DNA from: UBA1146 sp963854815
GTDB taxonomy: Bacteria > Planctomycetota > UBA8108 > UBA1146
Assembly (NCBI GenBank): GCA_963854815.1
Contig: CAWLAN010000162.1
Location: 1-5,351 of the forward strand
Length of the DNA: 5,351 nt
Direction of reading: 5' to 3'
Shown here: in pieces, positions 1 to 5,351 of the stretch
Layout of the letters: every line of letters begins with the position of its first letter
Position numbering within the stretch: position 1 is the first letter of the stretch
The notes under the pieces: generated by a model
What the model was told of the DNA's origin: nothing
Seen by the model: only the letters and a program-made list of their open reading frames with translations
Databases searched by the model: none
Translations under genes and position numbers: made by a program

Positions 1-482
1 GTCACTGAAAACTCGAGGCCATAATCCCGATTGTGGATGTAAACGTAGGGAACGCCCCACGGATCGAGGTACTCCCTCAACTGATCATCTCCGAACACTG
101 ATCGCATCTGTTCGAAAAGATCCGCATTCCCCAGGCGATCGCCATCGAGATTTTCAAGGAACTCCTCGGAGAACTCGAAATAGGATCTGCCTCGGGCACG
201 ACTTGCCAGATGCGCAACAAGACTCTCATTGCCGAGATCCAGACCGTTTCCGGTGATATCGTATTCTTCTTCCATCGAGGTCGGTGGATAATCGCCAAAA
301 TCGAGCTGATAGGATTCAACACCGAGAATGAGACGTTGTATCTCGTGTTCGGCGATACCGATGGAACTGCGCTTGGTGGCATAACCGATCAACTGGGTGC
401 CGAGTCCCGCCAGCACACCCAGGATCGCTATTACGACCAGTAGTTCTACCAGAGTGAATCCAGTTTGATGATCCGATCTCAT
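1..482 (-). CDS. gspG: GspG-like type II secretion major pseudopilin (3' end cut by window)
   Basis: Translating the minus strand from the ATG at 482-480 gives 160 residues with no stop before the window edge, so the C-terminus is missing. Residues 1-8 (MRSDHQTG) are a short prepilin leader. Cleavage by prepilin peptidase is expected after Gly8, leaving Phe as mature residue 1 and the conserved Glu at mature position 5 (FTLVE). A hydrophobic helix follows to about residue 32 and forms the pilin N-terminal alpha helix. The globular part has family hallmarks of GspG: a helix ending in SYQLDFGDYPPT (58-69) and a DPWGVPYVY motif (140-148). Between them lies an acidic insert of about 65 residues including RGRSYFEF, longer than in classical proteobacterial GspG. 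The ATG follows the stop of the TPR gene with no gap, so translation is probably coupled. A fibre-forming role in a T2SS/T4P-like pseudopilus is well supported; the exact pseudopilin class (G rather than a general type IV pilin) rests on the DYPPT and DPWG motifs. This gene was not a simple long ORF call: it runs off the edge. Confidence 0.9.
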   Translation of the reverse strand, partial: MRSDHQTGFTLVELLVVIAILGVLAGLGTQLIGYATKRSSIGIAEHEIQRLILGVESYQLDFGDYPPTSMEEEYDITGNGLDLGNESLVAHLASRARGRSYFEFSEEFLENLDGDRLGNADLFEQMRSVFGDDQLREYLDPWGVPYVYIHNRDYGLEFSV

Positions 483-2807
483 CTAGAACTCTCTCTCCTG
501 GGTTACTGTTTCCTTGCGCCGAAATACCTCGAAGGACTCGATCTCGATCCCCCACTGCTCGTCGAGTGGCGCTTGCCCGGAAAGTCCGCCAACAAGACCT
601 CTCTTGCGTGCGGGTCGATAGGAGATACCTCTGGCGACACGAACACCGTCAAACCAGATCTCTGCGCCGTCTCGTCCATCTTCTGTGAACCTGATCTCGA
701 GATCATGAGACAACTGTTGGTCTGGCCAGTTGGTCAACACAAGGTCGTATTCTTCCTGTAGTTCCTCGTTATCACTACGGATCATCTCGATATCCGAGCC
801 ACCGAGAATCGCGAATCCGAGCATTCCGTCTGGATCGCGAAAGAATACCAACCCACCGCCAGATCGATCTTCGATTCGAATCGCGATTCGAGTTCCTTCC
901 CCCGCGGACATCAGCCGGATCGTTGCACGAATCCCGGTCAACCTGGACGTCAGAATCTCACGTTTAATCGTGGTCAATCGGTCCGGTTGGTACTTCTGAA
1001 CACCGTCCATGAAGACCGAACCATCATGCAGAGAGATAGAAATTCCGAAGGCTTCTTCTTCCAGCCAGTTGTTGCGGATAGCGCTATCGGGTTCACGCTG
1101 GAAATCGTCGTACCAGTACTCTTCTCCGAGTGCTCGGTCTATACGACGCAAAGATCGCTGCGCCCAACTGAGGGCAGCAGGGATATCAGGAGCGGCTGAA
1201 TCACGCAACTTTTCCGGATAGGTGGCGATTGAATTTTCGATCGAAACTCTTGCACCAGACAGATCTCCAGACCGGTGTTGGAACTCTGCAAGGGCGTTCC
1301 AGCCATCTGCGTCTTCGGGATCGATGGAGACAACTTTTTCGAGAGCGCCGTGAGCTTTCTGGGGATCTCCACCTGGACCCATCTGGGCCAGTGCTAGACG
1401 CAGTAATACGTCTGATCCATCGAGACCGCTGGAGATGGCGTATTCCAGCCAACGCCTGGCTTCGGGCAATTTGCCAGCTCGAAGCGAATAATCTCCAAGT
1501 ATCAACGAGCACTCGGCGAATGCTGCTGGAGTCAAAACGTCCGATCTCATCACCTCTTGCACCGCACTGGTAGGATCCCAGGTGGGTTCGATTCTGCGTC
1601 GAGCTTCGAAGGCGAGCAGTTTTGCTTGCCACAGAGCTCCCTCTTGTCGACTGGCTTCCTGATACAGCGCCAGCGCAGCACGCTTCTCTCCCTGGGATTC
1701 GAGCACGAATGCTTCGACCAGTCTCCAGTCGACAGGCACCACGTCGGTTTCTGCTGCAGCGCCGAGAAGTCCGAGAGCTTTTTCGAATTGCCCCTGGCGT
1801 GCAAATGAGAGCGCAAATGTGGTGGCGGATTTGCCATCGACCATTCCCGCCTGGAATGCCTTCTTGAAGTCTTGCTCAGCGCCGGAGAGATCGTCATCGA
1901 GCAACCTTGCCGCTCCCCGATAAAGGTATGCCTCACCAGCAGCGGCTCCAGAGGCGACCAGATCGTCGACGAGGCTCTCGAGTTTATCTCCTGCCCCCTC
2001 AACTCCCGCTGCGTGATCCTGGGCTGCCCAGCCGATCTCTCGTAACAGCACCTCGGCATCGCTGCCTCCACCACTGTCACGTAGTCGAGAGGCAGCTGAC
2101 CGGGACTCGTCGCTACGACCGAGCGAATCCAGCAAGATGACGAGATTTCGAAGCGCCCACGCGACGGTAGGATCCGTCACGTCCCCCTCGCTCATCTCCT
2201 CCAACAAGAGCACCGAGGCTTCGAGATGACCGACTTGTTTCAGGGCGGTAACAGCTCGTTTTTCGATACCCTCGATGGAAACACTGGAACGGACACCCGA
2301 GAGCAAGGTGTCGCACTCGGCAAGAAGTAATTTCTCACGGGCTTCGTCGGAGATCTCGTTCGTCTCTCTGGCATCGTATATCGGAAACAACAACTCATAG
2401 GGTGCTGGATTTCTCGGTTCAATTCTGATGGCATCTTCAAGATGTCCTACAGCAAGTTCCAGAAGATTGACATCGGGTCCAAGGCACCATTTCCCCAGTT
2501 CCACCTGACTCTCGTAGGATTCCGGATCCAGACTGCGCGCGACTTTCAGTTCGTAAACCTCCTCTGGTGGATTGCGATGCAATACCCGGGCGATATCAGA
2601 TCTGAGGAAAGTAGCGGTCCCCCCTGCCATCTCCAACAGGATCCCATCGGGCCGCTCGCTGAGGATCCGGCCCTCGAATCGGTTGCCGTTGACCAGTTCT
2701 ACGATGTCGAGCGGACGGATCTGCAGATCTTCATCTTCCTGACCCAACAGCGTTGGCGAACAGCTGAAACAGACCAGAAGCAGGCACAAGAGGAATTGCA
2801 TTTTCAT
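483..2807 (-). CDS. Exported TPR-repeat protein with N-terminal beta module and C-terminal beta-rich domain
   Basis: 774 residues. Residues 1-22 form a signal peptide (MKMQFLLCLLLVCFSCSP...) with likely signal peptidase I cleavage near LLG|Q. Cys16 preceded by CFS is a poor lipobox, so a lipoprotein is possible but not favoured. Residues 34-78 (DIVELVNGNRFEGRIL...LEM...RSDIARVL) form a short beta module of the 'NG-x-x-x-x-G-x-I' type, an SH3/Sm-like barrel by inference. Residues about 84-560 are helical TPR-like repeats; the clearest are 115-136 (HLEDAIRIEP), 292-320, 325-350, 359-388, 428-460, 465-497 and 500-533 (GWNALAEFQHRSGDLSGA). Residues about 563-762 are beta-rich with aromatic and acidic turns (WYDDFQ, IWFDGVRVA, GIEIESFEVF), resembling a jelly-roll/concanavalin-like fold. 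The start overlaps the previous stop as ATGA and has a strong Shine-Dalgarno sequence. It sits between platform genes and a pseudopilin, so a role in pilus or secretion assembly, or as a periplasmic or outer-membrane scaffold, is inferred from context only. No enzyme motif was seen. Confidence 0.9.
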   Translation of the reverse strand: MKMQFLLCLLLVCFSCSPTLLGQEDEDLQIRPLDIVELVNGNRFEGRILSERPDGILLEMAGGTATFLRSDIARVLHRNPPEEVYELKVARSLDPESYESQVELGKWCLGPDVNLLELAVGHLEDAIRIEPRNPAPYELLFPIYDARETNEISDEAREKLLLAECDTLLSGVRSSVSIEGIEKRAVTALKQVGHLEASVLLLEEMSEGDVTDPTVAWALRNLVILLDSLGRSDESRSAASRLRDSGGGSDAEVLLREIGWAAQDHAAGVEGAGDKLESLVDDLVASGAAAGEAYLYRGAARLLDDDLSGAEQDFKKAFQAGMVDGKSATTFALSFARQGQFEKALGLLGAAAETDVVPVDWRLVEAFVLESQGEKRAALALYQEASRQEGALWQAKLLAFEARRRIEPTWDPTSAVQEVMRSDVLTPAAFAECSLILGDYSLRAGKLPEARRWLEYAISSGLDGSDVLLRLALAQMGPGGDPQKAHGALEKVVSIDPEDADGWNALAEFQHRSGDLSGARVSIENSIATYPEKLRDSAAPDIPAALSWAQRSLRRIDRALGEEYWYDDFQREPDSAIRNNWLEEEAFGISISLHDGSVFMDGVQKYQPDRLTTIKREILTSRLTGIRATIRLMSAGEGTRIAIRIEDRSGGGLVFFRDPDGMLGFAILGGSDIEMIRSDNEELQEEYDLVLTNWPDQQLSHDLEIRFTEDGRDGAEIWFDGVRVARGISYRPARKRGLVGGLSGQAPLDEQWGIEIESFEVFRRKETVTQEREF
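491..499 (-). promoter_or_regulatory. Ribosome binding site for the pseudopilin gene
   Basis: AGGAGAGAG on the minus strand, inside the last codons of the TPR gene and 8 nt before the ATG at 482. It supports a start immediately after the upstream stop (TAGATG). Confidence 0.6.
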
Positions 2808-3187
2808 CGAGATTCCTCCTCGTCCTGGGATACCGGAGGGCTACTCTCGACTCGAAGTCGCGCTCTCGGGTCATCCGATACGGTTGCCGGTAATGGAATC
2901 CGTCGAGGTAACACTCCAAGAGGAGGTACCCCGAGAGGATCCCTCGGCGCTGTACGCCAGTCGGAAACGGTCTGGAACGGGTTCCTTGCCGTTTCGATGG
3001 GGACGGGCTCATACCACTCGATCCGAACCACTCCACCGACGGCTCCTCCGTCGCTGGATCCTGGTTCAGACAGTTCGGATCCTGCCAGAGGGTCGCCGAG
3101 GATGACCGTCTTTGCGAAACCCAGCATCGTGAGCAAGAGAAAGCCCAGGCATATGAAGAAGAATACCCTCTCGACATTCCAACGCAT
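2804..3187 (-). CDS. Small single-pass membrane protein in the PilP/GspC position of the operon
   Basis: 127 residues. Residues about 8-28 (VFFFICLGFLLLTMLGFAK) form one membrane helix, probably a signal anchor leaving the rest in the periplasm. The remainder is low in predicted structure: a Gly/Ser linker (40-53), a short hydrophobic stretch VVRIEWYEPVPI (53-64), the motif RNPFQTVSDWR (68-78), a Pro-rich segment (81-102) and an acidic tail ending DEEESR. The RNPF motif recalls the 'R-D/N-PF' motif seen in PilP- and GspC-type proteins, and gene order after a PilO-like gene fits. Only about 50 residues follow it, however, too few for the usual homology-region beta domain. Its start overlaps the upstream stop by one base (TGATG) and its stop overlaps the next start (ATGA), which supports it as a real gene over the competing frame. 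A PilP/GspC analogue is inferred; sequence homology is not established. Confidence 0.78.
   Translation of the reverse strand: MRWNVERVFFFICLGFLLLTMLGFAKTVILGDPLAGSELSEPGSSDGGAVGGVVRIEWYEPVPIETARNPFQTVSDWRTAPRDPLGVPPLGVLPRRIPLPATVSDDPRARLRVESSPPVSQDEEESR
2813..2821 (-). promoter_or_regulatory. Ribosome binding site for the TPR protein gene
   Basis: GAGGAGGAA on the minus strand, within the end of the 127-residue gene. The AGGAGG core ends 7 nt before the ATG at 2807. This is the best Shine-Dalgarno match in the window, and it fixes the start at 2807 rather than the Met two codons later. Confidence 0.75.
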
Positions 3188-3990
3188 CAGAACCCCCTCC
3201 GGCCACGCCCAGATGACCTACGGTTGCCTCTGGATTCTTCGCGAGGATCCTCGATGTCTATTCCCACAACCTGGATACTGGCTACCAGTCGTCCCGTGTT
3301 CGATTTTTCTGTAACGACCCTGATCGGCTCGATCGATAGAAAACTACCGTCAACCTGGAATCTAACGATGAGTTCCGAGAGTTGCTCGGGAGAGCAGAGC
3401 AACTTCACCTCGATGGGATAACGTGCCAGCACCTTCTGTGAATCTCTGAATGCTTCCTGAACCCTGGTTCCGGGCACCACCTGGTCGATTCTGGGAATCC
3501 CACTCTGAAGGCACACCTGCAGGAATCTATCGAGCACCTCGAGCAGAAGGAAGCGATCGGTCCAACTTGCAAGATCCAGATCGCTACGCTCGTCGAAATT
3601 CGGAATCTCGGTAGGGGTCACCAATCCGATTCGGTTCGCTCGTTCGCGGAAGTCATTCCAGACCAGATCCTTGGCACGCTTGAACTCCGTGCTCACCGAA
3701 GACTCATCAGCAGGTGGTCGATGTCTGGAAACCCTTGAGATCGAAAGTTTGGCGAGGAGATCGTTGTTACGTTCCTCGAGTGCGGCCCTGGATTTTCGTT
3801 CCACATCAACGAGGCCATCGAGATTCTGCAACCTCTGGGCGAGAATCTGGGCATCTTCTTTATGACGGACCAGGTCACTCTCGTGATCGGCGCGAATGCT
3901 CCTGGCGATGTTGGACACGATCAGGAACACGACCATCAATACAAGTGCCTGGATCAGCAACTTCTTGTTCTTTTGCCACAGTTCTTGCAT
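3187..3990 (-). CDS. pilO: PilO/GspM-like inner-membrane platform protein
   Basis: 267 residues. A short basic cytoplasmic N-terminus (MQELWQKNKK) precedes a membrane helix at about 11-30 (LLIQALVLMVVFLIVSNIAR). A heptad-rich segment at about 35-84 (AQILAQRLQNLDGLVDVERK and following) is likely a coiled coil. A mixed middle region follows, then a beta-alpha-beta ferredoxin-like end at about 188-246 (LARYPIEVKLLCSPEQLSEL, then FLSIEPIRVV and RLVASIQVVGI). Single helix plus coiled coil plus ferredoxin-like domain is the architecture of PilO, and of GspM in type II secretion; these pair with PilN/GspL in the periplasm. The gene directly follows the PilMN fusion with a one-base stop/start overlap, as expected for a pilMNO cluster. 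The last 18 residues are rich in Arg, Gly and Ser (SRGNRRSSGRGRRGF), partly because the final codons also encode the ribosome binding site of the next gene. The middle region (85-185) is longer than in typical PilO. PilO versus GspM cannot be decided from sequence alone. Confidence 0.82.
   Translation of the reverse strand: MQELWQKNKKLLIQALVLMVVFLIVSNIARSIRADHESDLVRHKEDAQILAQRLQNLDGLVDVERKSRAALEERNNDLLAKLSISRVSRHRPPADESSVSTEFKRAKDLVWNDFRERANRIGLVTPTEIPNFDERSDLDLASWTDRFLLLEVLDRFLQVCLQSGIPRIDQVVPGTRVQEAFRDSQKVLARYPIEVKLLCSPEQLSELIVRFQVDGSFLSIEPIRVVTEKSNTGRLVASIQVVGIDIEDPREESRGNRRSSGRGRRGF
3193..3200 (-). promoter_or_regulatory. Ribosome binding site for the small membrane protein gene
   Basis: GGAGGGGG on the minus strand, within the last codons of the PilO-like gene. 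The GGAGG part lies 8 nt before the ATG at 3187. It supports the TGATG stop/start overlap and this frame over the competing frame that begins at 3177. Confidence 0.65.
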
Positions 3991-5351
3991 CAGCCTCTCC
4001 CCCCGAATGGAGTGGGCGATCTTCGTTGGGAACCCCGGCGGCCGGAATTTTCAGGAAGCTGTTCCACCGGCGATACGATGATCTGGAACGGGTATGCGCC
4101 TGATTTAGGATCTTCTGGAGTCACCCGGACACGTTCGACGCCAGGTATGCCTTCCAGTTGTCTATGAAGAATCTGGATCGACTCGAGTCCGTTCCTTCTC
4201 GAATCGTCCGAACTTCCGTTCAACTCGATCTCGATCCCGAGAACCGATTCACCACTGACCCGCCTCAGCAAGATCTGGTCGAGAGAGATCTCCTGGGGCA
4301 ATCCGTCTCGCAGTTCATCGAGAATCCGCGCATAAAAACGACCGGTTGAAACTTCTTCGATGATTCGTTCTTCTCGTTTGCGGAAGATGTCATTTTCTTG
4401 TCGTGCTTTCTCCTCTGCAGAGTTCCAAACGCTAATTTTGCTCTTCCAGGACGAAATCGTACTGGAGGCGGCTTCAGCACGGTTAGACGAGATCAGAACA
4501 TCGATGAATTGAACCCCCAGAGCTAGCACAAGACATGCCACCGCACCCCAGAAAAACATAGTGCGATCCCTGAAGGTGCGTCGCTTGCATTCTTCATGCG
4601 GCAAGAGATCTACGATTCGTTCCTCGGTGTCGAGAGCTGCAGCCCCCGTCCCGATGAGCATCGTACATTCTGGTCCTGGCGATCCTGCGAAAGAGACGAT
4701 CTCGATCTTGCAATCGACCGCACTTTCCAGAACGGTTCCTTTTCCAGCGAGAGCAGCGCCTGAACCAGAAAGCCTGATCCGGTTGACGACGATGTCCTCC
4801 ATCTTCAACTGCGCCTGACAGAATGACAGGGAAGACGTGAGTAGCTGAACCAGTTGATTGCTCCAACCCCGGTAACAGGCCGCTACGGAATCCTCTCCGG
4901 TCACCAAGTCGCCGGTGAGGAAGTTATCGACCATGAGACGGGCCACCTTGGCCTTGACGGAGCAACGATCGGTAACCAGTTCTTCCATGTTGTCTGTGCC
5001 GAATCCAACGCTCCTGGCAAACAGCAAACGATCACCACGAACAACGAGGATCTGGGTCTCTGAAGAATGGACATCACACAGAAGGAGCGTGTCTTCATCG
5101 CTGAAACCACCGGCCGAGACGTGAGCGTGATACACGCCCAGCGAACTTGGCAAGGCCAGACGAACTCGTCCGCGACTCGATCGGATCCGGTCAATCAGCG
5201 GCTGGACGAGTCCATCCTTTCCCATACCCAGTAGCAGCAAGGTATCCTCGGACTGACTCTCGGGAACCTGAAGTTCCATGTGGCCACCACTGAGAACATC
5301 ACCAGTTTTCTCGGCGATCTCCTCGAGCTCGTAGCGCAAGATCAACTCCAG
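3990..5351 (-). CDS. pilM: PilM-PilN fusion (GspL-like actin-like plus membrane-anchored platform protein), 5' end cut by window
   Basis: The reading frame is open to the window edge (453 codons plus stop). A TTG at 5345 is not a credible start because the PilM N-terminal region (phosphate-1 motif) would be missing and the frame continues past it. Numbering from that TTG, residues 1-240 are PilM-like: RYELEE (4-9), LLLLGMGKDGLVQPLIDRI (36-54), the second phosphate region LLLCDVHSSETQILVVRGDR (87-106), and the adenosine-type motif RLSGSGAALAG (191-201). Residues 244-258 (IVDLLPHEECKRRTF) match the N-terminal 'NLLP' element of PilN, which in other bacteria binds PilM. A membrane helix follows at about 262-284, a coiled coil at about 286-335, and a ferredoxin-like domain at about 350-427 (QEISLDQILLRRV, LGIEIELNG, PGVERVRVTPE, FQIIVSP). 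No start codon with a ribosome binding site is seen at the junction, so the two modules are one chain, laid out as in GspL. The tail is Arg/Gly/Ser-rich. Role: cytoplasm-to-periplasm link of a T4P/T2SS platform. Confidence 0.88.
   Translation of the reverse strand: MELILRYELEEIAEKTGDVLSGGHMELQVPESQSEDTLLLLGMGKDGLVQPLIDRIRSSRGRVRLALPSSLGVYHAHVSAGGFSDEDTLLLCDVHSSETQILVVRGDRLLFARSVGFGTDNMEELVTDRCSVKAKVARLMVDNFLTGDLVTGEDSVAACYRGWSNQLVQLLTSSLSFCQAQLKMEDIVVNRIRLSGSGAALAGKGTVLESAVDCKIEIVSFAGSPGPECTMLIGTGAAALDTEERIVDLLPHEECKRRTFRDRTMFFWGAVACLVLALGVQFIDVLISSNRAEAASSTISSWKSKISVWNSAEEKARQENDIFRKREERIIEEVSTGRFYARILDELRDGLPQEISLDQILLRRVSGESVLGIEIELNGSSDDSRRNGLESIQILHRQLEGIPGVERVRVTPEDPKSGAYPFQIIVSPVEQLPENSGRRGSQRRSPTPFGGRG
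3994..4004 (-). promoter_or_regulatory. Ribosome binding site for the PilO-like gene
   Basis: GGGGGGAGAGG on the minus strand, encoding the final Gly-Gly-Arg-Gly of the PilMN chain. The GGGAG part lies about 6 nt before the ATG at 3990, which overlaps the upstream TGA by one base. Confidence 0.6.

Noticed and set aside
536..551. A 16-base identical sequence (actcgatctcgatccc) also present at 4223-4238.
   Set aside because: Both copies encode the same beta-strand residues (GIEIE) in unrelated domains and reflect the general GATC/TCGA richness; nothing suggests a functional repeat.
1550..2080. A 176-codon minus-strand frame within the TPR gene.
   Set aside because: It is a different frame of a gene with clear TPR repeats and is Arg/Ser/Cys-rich without any recognisable domain.
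2756..2765. A possible lipobox around Cys16 of the TPR protein.
   Set aside because: The residues before the Cys are C-F-S rather than the usual L-A/S-G/A, so a standard signal peptide is the better reading, though not certain.
2731..3177. A 148-codon minus-strand frame competing with the 127-residue membrane protein.
   Set aside because: It overlaps the beginning of the TPR gene by about 75 bp, lacks the stop/start overlap and ribosome binding site, and has no coherent structure, while the 127-residue frame has a clear membrane helix and fits both junctions.
2442..3314. A 290-codon open frame on the plus strand, antisense to the start of the TPR gene, the small membrane protein gene and the end of the PilO-like gene.
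   Set aside because: It spans three well-supported minus-strand genes, has no recognisable domain, signal or membrane segment, and is low-complexity in the way of a shadow frame. No ribosome binding site stands out before its start.
4614..4630. A separate pilN start at the PilM-PilN junction.
   Set aside because: The codons there (GAC ACC GAG GAA CGA ATC GTA GAT) contain no ATG or GTG start, and no purine-rich site is correctly spaced before the only nearby TTG.
5343..5345. TTG as the start codon of the PilMN gene.
   Set aside because: The frame continues upstream to the window edge (CTG GAG before the TTG), and starting here would remove the N-terminal part of the PilM fold. The true start lies outside the window.

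Overview
The window is wall-to-wall protein coding on the minus strand. Five genes read right to left and abut or overlap at every junction (1 nt, 1 nt, 4 nt, then 0 nt). There is no intergenic space, RNA gene, mobile element, CRISPR array or terminator. The gene at the right edge is cut at its 5' end and the gene at the left edge at its 3' end, so the promoter and terminator of this operon lie outside the window.

In transcription order (right to left) the genes are: (1) an actin-like PilM module fused in frame to a membrane-anchored PilN module (3990-5351); (2) a PilO/GspM-like protein with one membrane helix, a coiled coil and a ferredoxin-like end (3187-3990); (3) a 127-residue single-pass membrane protein with an Arg-Asn-Pro-Phe motif and a proline-rich tail, in the slot where PilP or GspC would be expected (2804-3187); (4) a 774-residue exported TPR protein with a small beta module in front and a beta-rich domain behind (483-2807); (5) a GspG-like major pseudopilin with a textbook prepilin N-terminus (1-482).

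Together these look like the inner-membrane assembly platform of a type IV pilus / type II secretion machine, plus one of its pseudopilins. The PilMN chain would link the cytoplasmic motor side to the periplasm and pair with the PilO-like protein through similar coiled-coil and ferredoxin-like domains. The small anchored protein may connect the platform outward. The pseudopilin is the substrate polymerised by the machine. The TPR protein is the unexplained component: its position and translational coupling suggest it belongs to the machine, but its role is not known.

The organism is a diderm bacterium with moderate to fairly high G+C. The mix of pil-like and gsp-like parts, the pseudopilin style (DPWG motif, RGRSYFEF stretch) and the leading 'NGNRFEGRIL...DGILLEM' module of the TPR protein all recall Planctomycetota or related uncultured lineages. 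That assignment is an inference from style, not a database match. The DNA is conspicuously rich in GATC and TCGA tetranucleotides throughout.
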